Shown here piece after piece: positions 15,874 to 23,329 of a stretch of 41,454 nucleotides of DNA. Source of the stretch: DAOVFN01 sp964484305 (GTDB taxonomy: Archaea > Aenigmatarchaeota > Aenigmatarchaeia > QMZP01); contig CAZAEI010000009.1 of the NCBI GenBank assembly GCA_964484305.1, forward strand, positions 1 through 41,454, in the 5' to 3' direction. The notes under the pieces are model-generated. The model did not search any database, had not been told where the DNA came from, and was given only the letters and a program-made list of their open reading frames with translations. A program made the translations under genes and the position numbers. Within the stretch, counting starts at the first letter, position 1. Every line of letters begins with the position of its first letter.

Positions 15874-15921
15874 ATACCGTATGTTGTGGTAGGGCCTCTG
15901 CCTGAACACAACATATTGTGT
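15874..15921 (+). promoter_or_regulatory. Tandem NrdR boxes
   Basis: Box 2, ACACAACATATTGTGT at 15906-15921, differs from the NrdR consensus core by one base. Box 1, ATACCGTATGTTGTGG at 15874-15889, is weaker, with about 11 of 16 positions. Their starts are exactly 32 bp apart, the three-helical-turn spacing typical of NrdR operators. They overlap and follow the predicted transcription start, and nrdR is the first gene downstream. Autoregulation of the anaerobic RNR operon is therefore expected. Confidence 0.75.
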
Positions 15922-16086
15922 TTTTGTTATTTTGGAGGGGTGACAGAAAAGCAGCGGGTTTAGGCCTGGGTCGCTCGATGGCAAAGGCACTAAATCACAC
16001 TGGAGTACATGACGGCTAACATGGATTGAATAAAACAGTCTCCGTAATCGATTGCAAGGCGAAGGTAATGGAGGGGTTGGTTAGCT
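15922..16086 (+). other. Leader of nrdR containing a diverged hairpin-element unit
   Basis: This stretch has no convincing gene. It contains GGAG (16002), TACATG (16006-16011), CTAAC (16016-16020) and TTGAATAAA (16026-16034). The order and spacing match the paired-hairpin element at 6163-6248, and CTAAC through TTGAATAAA agrees at 16 of 19 bases. ACGG (16012-16015) can pair with CCGT (16042-16045). Two tiny frames (GTG near 15940, 8 codons; ATG 15978, 13 codons) could be leader peptides but are unsupported. Confidence 0.45.
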
Positions 16087-16569
16087 ATGAAATGCCCGTA
16101 CTGTTCAGGGAACGAGAGCAAGGTTATTGACAAGAGGGATGCCCCTGAGGCAGGGCACATCAGGAGGAGAAGGGAGTGCCTGAACCCCAGATGCGGGAAG
16201 AGGTTCACTACCTATGAGAGGGTCGAGCAACTTGACCTTACCATTGTCAAGAAGGACGGCAGGAGGGAGCGGTTCGACAGGAGCAAGCTCCTTGCGGGGG
16301 TGCTCAAGGCCTGCGAGAAGCGGCCGATTCCAAGGGAGAATATAGAGAAGCTCATTGATGATATCGAGGCCTCCCTAAGGGCCTACCCCTCAACAGAGAT
16401 TGAGAGCAAGGATATAGGTGAGATGGTGGTAAGGAAGCTCAGGAGCATGGACAAGGTGGCCTACATAAGGTTTGCATCGGTGTACAAGGAGTTCGATGAC
16501 CTGGATTCCTTCAAGGAGGAGCTTGAGAAATTATTAAAGGGTGATGGTATTGGCAGAAGAAAAGTTTGA
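16087..16569 (+). CDS. nrdR: Transcriptional repressor NrdR
   Basis: A nucleotide-sensing repressor of ribonucleotide reductase genes. The N-terminal zinc ribbon has Cys3, Cys6, Cys31 and Cys36, with the conserved RRRRECLNPRCGKRFTTYER run spread over 26-45. The following ATP-cone (about 49-139) begins VKKDGRRERFDRSKL, which reads ATP/dATP. The length, 160 aa, is normal. It overlaps the start of nrdD by about 29 bp, so both are translated from one message. The operator pair at 15874-15921 lies in its own promoter. NrdR is widespread in bacteria and uncommon in archaea. Confidence 0.96.
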   Translation: MKCPYCSGNESKVIDKRDAPEAGHIRRRRECLNPRCGKRFTTYERVEQLDLTIVKKDGRRERFDRSKLLAGVLKACEKRPIPRENIEKLIDDIEASLRAYPSTEIESKDIGEMVVRKLRSMDKVAYIRFASVYKEFDDLDSFKEELEKLLKGDGIGRRKV

Positions 16570-19500
16570 GATAAAGAGAATAAGGAAGAGGGACGGAAAG
16601 ATTGTTCCCTTTGACATGGAGAAGGTTACAGAGGCCATCTGGAATGCGGCGCAGTCAGTGGGCGGCAAGGACAGGAAGACAGCAGAGAGGCTTGCCAGAA
16701 AGGTCGTGACTATTCTTGAGTACCAGTTCGGTGAGAAGGAGGTTCCCACTGTGGAGGAGATTCAGGACATCGTGGAGAGGGTCCTGATAAAGAGCGGCCG
16801 CGCCAAGACAGCCAAGGCATATATACTCTACAGGCAGCAGAAGGCCAAGATAAGGGAGACCAAGCACGTGATGGTGGATGCAGTAAATACCATTGCCGAG
16901 TATCTCGACCAGAGCGACTGGAGGGTTAGGGAGAACAGCAACGAGGCCTTCTCGTTCTCGGGCCTTCTCCTGCACACAGCAGGAAAGGTGATGTCCAATT
17001 ACAACCTCACCCAGATGTACACGCCCGCAATTGCAGAGGCCCACAGGAAGGGGTATGTGCACATACATGACCTGTCGCATGGGGTCATAGGATATTGTGC
17101 GGGGTGGTCTCTCAAGAACCTGCTGCTCATGGGTTTCGGGGGGGTCCCCAACAAGGTGGACTGCAAGCCCGCAAAGCACATGTCCACTGTGGTCCACCAG
17201 ATGGTCAATTACATAGGGTGCCTCCAGATGGAGTTCGCAGGCGCGCAGGCTTTCTCGGTTCATCCGAAGGAGACAATCATAATAAGGGACAGTAAAGGCA
17301 ACATATCTGTTGAGAGGATAGGGGAGTTCTGTGATCGGTTTATTGTGGGGAATCCCGAGAGATGGATTGGCCCCCACGGGATTGAATATGCGGATATTAG
17401 TCACATGGAATATGAGACACTGTCCTTTGATGGGAAAGGTAAATCGCAATGGAGACCCATAAAGAGGGCAATAAGGCATCCTGTCTCAGATCCGCTGCAC
17501 ATGATAAGGACAAACAAGGGAACTGTGTCTGTTTCAAAGTCCCACTCCCTTTTCTCCTTGAACAGCCATCAATACCTGGGAGTAAAGGAGGGGCTGCTTC
17601 TGGAGAGTATTGAGAACGATGGCCAGAAGCTTTTCTCATATGAACTGGGAGACAGGGCAAAGGGTTTGGGTATAAAGGCACCCGAGAAGGTTGTTCAGAA
17701 ACTTGTGTTAAAGGGTATGCTGAACTCCGAATTCATGACCTATCCAGGTGAGGTAAGGCACTACAGCAAATACACGCCCAGGAATAATGAGAAGGATTTT
17801 GTATTGAAAAAGACGAAGGAGCTGAATAGGTTCTGCAGAGAAGTAAAAACAGATAACAAGGAAGTCAGCAACATCGCTGTGCTCTCGAAGCTTGAACTTC
17901 CCCAGAAAAGGGAACTGGACCTGTATGATATCATAAAGGGCAGCAAGAGTCTGAGAAAGAGGGTGATTATTAAGGTTCGCAACACTGATCAGTTGAAGAG
18001 GGACATAACTTCAAAGACCAGTATGAGGAAGCTCTCTCTTGAACTTGGACGTTGCAAAGGATACGTTTGGGGTGCGTTGAAGAATAGAAAGGTTCCATTT
18101 GAGATATATGATAGGTTCTTGAATGTGAAGGAAACGGATATAGAATTCATGACAAAGAACTCCAGTCCCATCAAGAGGGTTCTGAAGGAAAAGGAACTTA
18201 TGTTGTTTGCAAAGCTTATTGCATGGTATCTCTCCGAGGGCTATGCAACAAGATACTGGATTGGTATATCACAGAAGAACAGGGGGTATATCCGTGAAAT
18301 CACGAGTATACTGGGTTCGCTGGGCCTGGCATACCATGTCAGCAGGAGGGACGTGAGAGCAATAATCATTCACGGGATAGCAGCGCAAATAGTAAAGGAG
18401 TTGTGCAGCAAGCTGAGCAGCAACAAGAGGGTTCCTGGATTTGTTTTTGAGCTTACAGATGAGCTTAAGAAAGCCTTCTTGGAGGAGATAGTAAAGGGTG
18501 ATGGAACAAAGACGGACAGGGGCTGGGTATATACGAGCACATCAAACAGGTTAATAACAGCTCTGAACCTCCTGGCCATGAACCTTGATTGGAGAACCTC
18601 CATTAAGATGAGGCATGTGAAGAACTTCGAGGAAAACTGGGGAGGAAGGCTTACAATCTATGACCTTGTCATGAACACAAAGGCTACAAGCAGGATAGAG
18701 AGGCATGGCAGCTTTGAATCGGCAGTGGTTTTTGAAAACACGACGCCGGACTTTGAGTCAGAATATGAATATGACCTTAGTGTTGAGGGCACAGAATCCT
18801 TTGTTGGCGGAGTAGGCCTGTTTGCAATGCATAATTCCTCTGTGGATACGCTGCTTGCCCCCTTTGTGAGGGCTGACGGGCTCAACTACAGAGAGGTCAA
18901 GCAGAACATGCAGCAGCTTGTGTTCAGTTTGAACATCCCCTCCAGATGGGGATCGCAGTTCCCATTCTCTAACCTTACGTTTGACTGGGAGGTTCCTGAG
19001 GATATGAAGGGAGACCATGCCATTGTCGGGGGCAAGGAGCAATCCCATACATATGAGGAACTCAAGGAAGAGGCTGACATGGTGAACAGGGCCTTCATTG
19101 AGGTCCTGAGTGGTGGGGATGCCCACGGAAGGATATTCTCGTTCCCCATTCCCACATACAATGTGACCAGGGATTTTGAGTGGGACACTGACAATGCAAG
19201 GCTGCTTTTTGAGATGACGGCCAAGTACGGGGCGCCCTATTTCCAGAATTATGTGGGTTCGGATCTGGACCCGAGCTCGATTAGGGCAATGTGCTGCAGG
19301 CTCAATATCAACCAGAACGAGCTCATGAACAGGCCCGGGAGCATGTGGGGGCCCGGGGACAGTTCTATCACAGGCGATACCCCAGTGTTTTTGAATGTTA
19401 ATGGTGCATGGAAGTTTAAACCCATAGAAGAGATATATAGTGAAGGCTTGAAAGATTTCAAAACCATCTCGTTCGATCCCTTAACCTCAGAGATAAAGGA

Positions 19501-21616
19501 GGCGAATGTCTCTGATTGTGTTAATCATGGGGAAAGGGACATATTCACTCTTGAGACAAACCAGGGAAGCATGAAGATAACCCCTGACCACTGCATGTTT
19601 GATGTCTCTGATGGTGGGGATGTAATAAGCGTAAATATGGATGATATAAAGAAAACGAGATATTTCCTGGCTCCAAAACTGCCTAAGATAGGATCCTTGC
19701 ATGAATTGGATATTGCAAGAAATCTTGTAGAAAACGGGTATAAAGACAGAAGGGCCATGGTATTGCTGAATGATAATATCTTCAGCAAACTGATGTCCAC
19801 AAAGGAAGCAAAGGACTATATAAGAAAGAATTACAAGAAATGCTTTACAGACATGAAATCCAACTGGAAGAACAGCAATTTCGGCAGGCCGACAATCCCG
19901 TTCAATCTGTTCAAGGTTTTTTATAAGAATGGTGTTATAAAGGATTCTGATTTAAAGGACATGCTCATCGGCAAATTAAAGTACAGATTGCCCTTAATTG
20001 CCGATCTCGATTATGACATGGGCCTCCTCATAGGCCTGTTTTTAGCAGAGGGAAGCTCTCATGAAGCGTGTCTGATGTGCAACAGTGACAGTAATTTATT
20101 GAAGCTGTGCGCTGACAAGGCCAAAGGGGTTTTTAAAGACAATCCCGTTTTATACGAGCCTCGTAAAAATAAGGTAGGCATTGTGACATTCAATTCTCCG
20201 TTTGTCTCAAAATATCTGGAACTTGGATTAGGCCTGAAGGGACACAGCGATACAAAGGCTATACCTGAATACGCATTCAATTCTAATGTGGATACCATAA
20301 AGGGTATTATAGATGGTTACTATTTGGGGGATGGGTATCGCTCAGAAGACTGTATAGGATTAACAACCGTGAGCAAAAAGATGGCAGTGGGCCTGATGCT
20401 GCTGCTGAAAAGGATTCACTCGAGGGTTAGCTTAAAAGAACAGAAAAGAATCAGAAGAAAGAGGTCATATACAATCAGAATTTCCAATTACAGCAGTGAT
20501 GTTGTTTCTATAGAGAAGATATATGGTAGGGATATAAGACACCTGATGGGAATATTCAAAAGCGGTGTTGCTAATCTGAAGAAAAAAACATCGACAAAAG
20601 AAGCCATTAATCTGGGTCTGCCACAGTCATTTTATAATCTGCATTATATACCAAGAGAAGGAACGGTTCTTAGGGGATTTGAGATATTAAAGAGAAACAG
20701 TCTCATGAATGGATATTTCAATACGGTTTTGAGATTTATGGAAAATTACGAAAGGGTAGATGTCTCGGATATTGTTTATTCCGGGAAAGAGAACGTCTAT
20801 GATTTATCTGTTCCGGGACACGAGAATTTCGTGGCTGGGGATGGCATGTTTTTCACACACAACACTGGGTCTATCGGGGTATATACGCTCAACATGAACA
20901 GGCTCGGCTACGAGGCCAGGAACGAGGACGAGTTCCTGGAGAAGGTCGGCCACTACATGAGGCTGGGAAGGGATTCCCTGGAAATCAAGAGGAAGGTGGT
21001 TGAGAGGAACCTCAAGAACAGCCTCATGCCCTTTACCAAGGTCTACCTCGGGACCTTCAGGAACCACTTCTCCACCATAGGCCTTGTGGGGTTCAATGAG
21101 GCCTGCCTGAACCTTCTCGGGGAGGACATAGCCAGCCCGAACGGGAAGGCCCTGGCAATCAAGACCATGAATTACATGAGGGAGAGGCTCAGGGAGTTCC
21201 AGGTTGAAACAGGGAGCCTCTACAACCTCGAGGCCACGCCTGCCGAGGGGGCGTCCTACAGGCTGGCCAGGGAGGACAAGAAGCTCTATGGCAGGAAGAT
21301 AATCACAGCAGGGAAGGAAAAGCCCTACCTGACGAATTCCACGCAGCTTCCGGTGGGCTACACAGATGACCTCGTGATGGCCCTGGAGCACCAGAACGAC
21401 ATCCAGCCGCTCTATACAGGGGGGACGATATTCCACACCTTCCTGGGAGAGAGCCTGTCAGACTGGAGCTCGGCCATGACCCTAGTAAAGAAGATTGCCT
21501 GCAACACCAGGCTTCCGTACTTTTCGATTACCCCCACATTCAGCATATGCCCGGTTCATGGTTTAATAAAGGGCAAACATGAGAGATGCCCTGTGGAAGT
21601 GAACGGAGGGAAATAG
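16541..21616 (+). CDS. nrdD: Anaerobic (class III) ribonucleoside-triphosphate reductase, large segment with two inteins
   Basis: Reduces ribonucleotides to deoxyribonucleotides without oxygen by a glycyl/thiyl radical mechanism. The 1691-aa precursor starts with an ATP-cone (IKRIRKRDGKIVPFD), then the catalytic barrel. Inteins occupy residues 239-765 and 942-1441; splicing leaves about 664 aa and restores AGAQAFSSVDT and GPGDSTGSIG. GTG 16541 or ATG 16544 starts the protein inside nrdR. It ends at TAG 21614-21616 within the zinc-site region (CPVHG...HERCPVEVNGGK), before the glycyl-radical loop. That loop is encoded separately at 21767-21937 in the same frame, 50 codons later. The protein is therefore incomplete alone unless complemented, read through or spliced. 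Confidence 0.93.
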   Translation: MMVLAEEKFEIKRIRKRDGKIVPFDMEKVTEAIWNAAQSVGGKDRKTAERLARKVVTILEYQFGEKEVPTVEEIQDIVERVLIKSGRAKTAKAYILYRQQKAKIRETKHVMVDAVNTIAEYLDQSDWRVRENSNEAFSFSGLLLHTAGKVMSNYNLTQMYTPAIAEAHRKGYVHIHDLSHGVIGYCAGWSLKNLLLMGFGGVPNKVDCKPAKHMSTVVHQMVNYIGCLQMEFAGAQAFSVHPKETIIIRDSKGNISVERIGEFCDRFIVGNPERWIGPHGIEYADISHMEYETLSFDGKGKSQWRPIKRAIRHPVSDPLHMIRTNKGTVSVSKSHSLFSLNSHQYLGVKEGLLLESIENDGQKLFSYELGDRAKGLGIKAPEKVVQKLVLKGMLNSEFMTYPGEVRHYSKYTPRNNEKDFVLKKTKELNRFCREVKTDNKEVSNIAVLSKLELPQKRELDLYDIIKGSKSLRKRVIIKVRNTDQLKRDITSKTSMRKLSLELGRCKGYVWGALKNRKVPFEIYDRFLNVKETDIEFMTKNSSPIKRVLKEKELMLFAKLIAWYLSEGYATRYWIGISQKNRGYIREITSILGSLGLAYHVSRRDVRAIIIHGIAAQIVKELCSKLSSNKRVPGFVFELTDELKKAFLEEIVKGDGTKTDRGWVYTSTSNRLITALNLLAMNLDWRTSIKMRHVKNFEENWGGRLTIYDLVMNTKATSRIERHGSFESAVVFENTTPDFESEYEYDLSVEGTESFVGGVGLFAMHNSSVDTLLAPFVRADGLNYREVKQNMQQLVFSLNIPSRWGSQFPFSNLTFDWEVPEDMKGDHAIVGGKEQSHTYEELKEEADMVNRAFIEVLSGGDAHGRIFSFPIPTYNVTRDFEWDTDNARLLFEMTAKYGAPYFQNYVGSDLDPSSIRAMCCRLNINQNELMNRPGSMWGPGDSSITGDTPVFLNVNGAWKFKPIEEIYSEGLKDFKTISFDPLTSEIKEANVSDCVNHGERDIFTLETNQGSMKITPDHCMFDVSDGGDVISVNMDDIKKTRYFLAPKLPKIGSLHELDIARNLVENGYKDRRAMVLLNDNIFSKLMSTKEAKDYIRKNYKKCFTDMKSNWKNSNFGRPTIPFNLFKVFYKNGVIKDSDLKDMLIGKLKYRLPLIADLDYDMGLLIGLFLAEGSSHEACLMCNSDSNLLKLCADKAKGVFKDNPVLYEPRKNKVGIVTFNSPFVSKYLELGLGLKGHSDTKAIPEYAFNSNVDTIKGIIDGYYLGDGYRSEDCIGLTTVSKKMAVGLMLLLKRIHSRVSLKEQKRIRRKRSYTIRISNYSSDVVSIEKIYGRDIRHLMGIFKSGVANLKKKTSTKEAINLGLPQSFYNLHYIPREGTVLRGFEILKRNSLMNGYFNTVLRFMENYERVDVSDIVYSGKENVYDLSVPGHENFVAGDGMFFTHNTGSIGVYTLNMNRLGYEARNEDEFLEKVGHYMRLGRDSLEIKRKVVERNLKNSLMPFTKVYLGTFRNHFSTIGLVGFNEACLNLLGEDIASPNGKALAIKTMNYMRERLREFQVETGSLYNLEATPAEGASYRLAREDKKLYGRKIITAGKEKPYLTNSTQLPVGYTDDLVMALEHQNDIQPLYTGGTIFHTFLGESLSDWSSAMTLVKKIACNTRLPYFSITPTFSICPVHGLIKGKHERCPVEVNGGK
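17255..18835 (+). mobile_element. NrdD intein 1 (527 aa, Ser1, LAGLIDADG)
   Basis: It replaces nothing of the host protein: residues 239-765 begin SVHPKETI and end GLFAMHN before a +1 Ser. The first residue is Ser rather than Cys. Homing-endonuclease helices are LIAWYLSEGYA near 559-569 and FLEEIVKGDGT near 646-656. The insertion splits AGAQAF|SSVDTLLAPF, a conserved NrdD segment. Base composition is more AT-rich than the exteins. Confidence 0.93.
19364..20863 (+). mobile_element. NrdD intein 2 (500 aa, Ser1, LAGLIDADG)
   Basis: Residues 942-1441 begin SITGDTPVFL and end GDGMFFTHN before a +1 Thr. Block B-like MKITPDHCMF and endonuclease helices GLFLAEGSS (near 1165-1173) and DGYYLGDGY (near 1256-1264) are visible. 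It interrupts GPGDS|TGSIG, a conserved class III RNR stretch. The DNA is markedly more AT-rich than the flanking exteins and than intein 1, suggesting independent arrival. Confidence 0.93.
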
Positions 21617-21766
21617 GCTGATGTGTATAAGGGTATATATGCCGTCCGAAGGACGGATTGTGAAGGAGTGCTTGCCGGCACGAGGTGCCGGGTGTTGAAG
21701 GAGCACATGCCGTCCGCTTGTGCCCGAAGGGTGAAGGACGGATGTTGAAGTAGTGGGGTGAGATAT
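21617..21766 (+). repeat. 150-bp palindrome array between the two nrdD segments
   Basis: Three hairpins stand in a row: CCGTCC-GAA-GGACGG (21642-21656), CCGGCAC-GAG-GTGCCGG (21675-21691), and a nested CCGTCC...GGACGG (21710-21741) enclosing CCC-GAA-GGG (21723-21731). Each is followed by a TGTTGAAG- or TGTGAAG-type spacer. The array is exactly 50 codons long in the nrdD frame, with an in-frame TGA at 21746-21748. The GNA-triloop style matches repeats at 33148-33189. It may be an inserted repeat element, an intergenic spacer or an intron. Confidence 0.8.
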
Positions 21767-21937
21767 ATGGCAAAATGTAATGAAAAGGTAGAGGTCTTCT
21801 CCCGGGTGGTCGGATACTTCAGGCCGGTGGCCAGGTGGAACGACGGGAAGAAGGAGGAGTTCAAGGAGAGGAAGACATTCTCCCAGGAAAAGGCCTTGGG
21901 GTCTGACTTCGGGAAGATCTCCAAGAAGGCCCACTGA
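21767..21937 (+). CDS. nrdD: Glycyl-radical C-terminal segment of NrdD as a separate 56-aa ORF
   Basis: The ORF carries the conserved C-terminus of class III RNR: a zinc-site Cys (Cys4, AKCNEKVEV), the glycyl-radical loop SRVVGYFRPV with Gly16 as the expected radical residue, then WNDGKKEEFKERKTF. It has its own ATG and a good ribosome-binding site (GGGGTGAG about six bases upstream), so independent translation is plausible. It is in the same frame as upstream nrdD, separated by a TAG, 50 codons of palindromes and a TGA. If functional it would dock onto NrdD in the manner of GrcA/YfiD on pyruvate formate-lyase. It could also be the tail of a broken or spliced gene. Confidence 0.85.
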   Translation: MAKCNEKVEVFSRVVGYFRPVARWNDGKKEEFKERKTFSQEKALGSDFGKISKKAH

Positions 21938-22022
21938 TTTCTATCTATTCCTTCAGGAGATGGCTTGAGGTTCCCGAGGAGCCTCCCTCGTGTAATTGGT
22001 AGATGTAGTAGTTAAAGTGTTC

Positions 22023-22086
22023 CAAGAAAACAATCTTCACTAAAAACAACATACTATTGGATTATTTGGTGGTGATTGTTTTCTTG
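22023..22086. promoter_or_regulatory. 13-bp perfect inverted repeat upstream of nrdG
   Basis: CAAGAAAACAATC (22023-22035) is the exact reverse complement of GATTGTTTTCTTG (22074-22086), with a 38-base AT-rich loop. It ends 15-24 bases before the two possible nrdG starts, so an RNA form could mask or expose the start. It could equally be a DNA operator. It does not match the NrdR box. Confidence 0.65.
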
Positions 22087-22100
22087 TTGTGCTATAAGAG

Positions 22101-22808
22101 ATGGTATCCATGACTGTTCCGATAAAGGGTGTTCAGAAGCTCTCGGCGATTGACTATCCCGGGAAGACCTGTGCCATTGTCTTTCTGGCTGACTGCAACT
22201 TCCGTTGCCCTTACTGCCACAACCCGGATCTCATAAAGAAGCCCGGGAGCCTTCCTGACATATCTGAGGAAGAGGTCCTTGATTTCCTAAAGACCAGGAA
22301 GAAGTGGCTGGACGGGCTCTGTATAACAGGCGGAGAGCCCTCCCTGCACAAGGACCTGCCGGATTTCATAGGGAGGGTCAAGAAGGAGGGATTCCTGGTC
22401 AAGCTCGATACCAATGGGAGCAACCCGGGCATGATTGAGCAGCTCGTGAAGGATGGCCTGGTGGACTACATCTCCATGGACATCAAGGCCCCCCTGGACA
22501 GGTATGAGGAGGTGACCAGGGCAAAGGTCAGGAAGGAGGACATCCAGAGGAGCGTGGATATCATAATGAACTCCGGGGTGGAATATGAATTCAGGACCAC
22601 GGTCCTGCCGAGGCTGTTCGGCAGGGGGGACATGGAAAAGATAGGCCAGTGGCTGAAGGGTGCTGAGGGGTTCTTTATACAGGGGTTCAGGCCCGGGGTT
22701 ACCCTGGACAGGGCCTTCCGGAAGGAAAGCACGTTTTCCCCGGAGGAGCTCGATGAGATGGCAGTGATTGCAGGGAGATACTTCAAGAAGGTGGGGGTGA
22801 GGTCATGA
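22101..22808 (+). CDS. nrdG: Anaerobic RNR activating enzyme (radical SAM)
   Basis: A radical-SAM enzyme that abstracts hydrogen from the NrdD glycine to create the radical. The cluster motif CNFRCPYC (Cys32, Cys36, Cys39) and the SAM-binding ITGGEPSL follow family order. The 235-aa length is normal for archaeal-type activases, longer than E. coli NrdG. ATG 22101 or 22110 may start it. It lies 160 bp after the glycyl-radical ORF, and its stop overlaps the next gene's ATG (ATGA). The immediate neighbourhood makes NrdD the substrate, although PFL-type activases look similar. Confidence 0.92.
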   Translation: MVSMTVPIKGVQKLSAIDYPGKTCAIVFLADCNFRCPYCHNPDLIKKPGSLPDISEEEVLDFLKTRKKWLDGLCITGGEPSLHKDLPDFIGRVKKEGFLVKLDTNGSNPGMIEQLVKDGLVDYISMDIKAPLDRYEEVTRAKVRKEDIQRSVDIIMNSGVEYEFRTTVLPRLFGRGDMEKIGQWLKGAEGFFIQGFRPGVTLDRAFRKESTFSPEELDEMAVIAGRYFKKVGVRS

Positions 22809-23329
22809 CCGTGAAGATATACCTTTCGGGAGGGATAAAGAAGGATGATAATGACAGGAAGGTGTGCTGGAGTGAAGAGGACAGGGAAACGATAAGGAGT
22901 GTGCTGGAAGGGGGTGTGAAGTTTCTTGACCCGCAGGGGAATCCCGAGGGGGCAGACCCGTTTGCAGCATTCGGCCTGGACCTGCAGGACGTTAAGGAGG
23001 CTGACATAATCATTGTGGACGGGAGAGAGAAGAGGGGAATAGGTGTGGGAGCAGAGATGCTTGCTGCCAAGATATGGGGAAAGCCCGTGGTTGCGATAGC
23101 CCCTAAGAATGGTCACTACAGGAGGGATTTGCTTGAGCATTTCGGGCAGGAGATAGAGGACTGGCAGCATCCATTCCTTTTCAGCATTTCCGATGCAGTG
23201 GTTGACAGCGTTGAGGAGGCTGCCGGGTGGGTTAAAGGTTTCCTGGAGAAGCCCGGGCCTGTAAAGGACAGCTCGGTTCTGGATGAAGCTATTGGGTATT
23301 TTATCAGCAAGAAGAGGGGACCGGAATGA
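22805..23329 (+). CDS. Nucleoside 2-deoxyribosyltransferase-like protein
   Basis: 174 aa with a Rossmann-like start MTVKIYLSGGIKK and the signature KEADIIIVDGREKRGIGVGAEMLAA. That pattern resembles the nucleoside 2-deoxyribosyltransferase superfamily D-x-R...G-x-x-x-E segment. Such enzymes move or hydrolyse deoxyribose on nucleosides or nucleotides. It overlaps nrdG by four bases and maf by four bases, forming a coupled deoxynucleotide-metabolism block. A house-cleaning or salvage role beside the RNR is inferred; the exact reaction is not. Confidence 0.75.
   Translation: MTVKIYLSGGIKKDDNDRKVCWSEEDRETIRSVLEGGVKFLDPQGNPEGADPFAAFGLDLQDVKEADIIIVDGREKRGIGVGAEMLAAKIWGKPVVAIAPKNGHYRRDLLEHFGQEIEDWQHPFLFSISDAVVDSVEEAAGWVKGFLEKPGPVKDSSVLDEAIGYFISKKRGPE

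Noticed and set aside
16541..21616. NrdD as a single very large enzyme with novel internal domains
   Set aside because: The extra 1027 residues are two inteins with clear first residues, His-Asn ends and LAGLIDADG helices, so no novel catalytic domain is needed.
21617..21766. Readthrough of TAG as pyrrolysine and TGA as selenocysteine to make one NrdD
   Set aside because: Two different recoding events in a non-conserved palindromic stretch are very unlikely, and no pyl or sel genes or SECIS element are visible. The independent ATG with a ribosome-binding site is simpler.
22023..22086. The nrdG upstream inverted repeat as another NrdR box
   Set aside because: Its sequence (CAAGAAAACAATC) does not match the ACACAATATATTGTGT-type consensus and the arms are too far apart.
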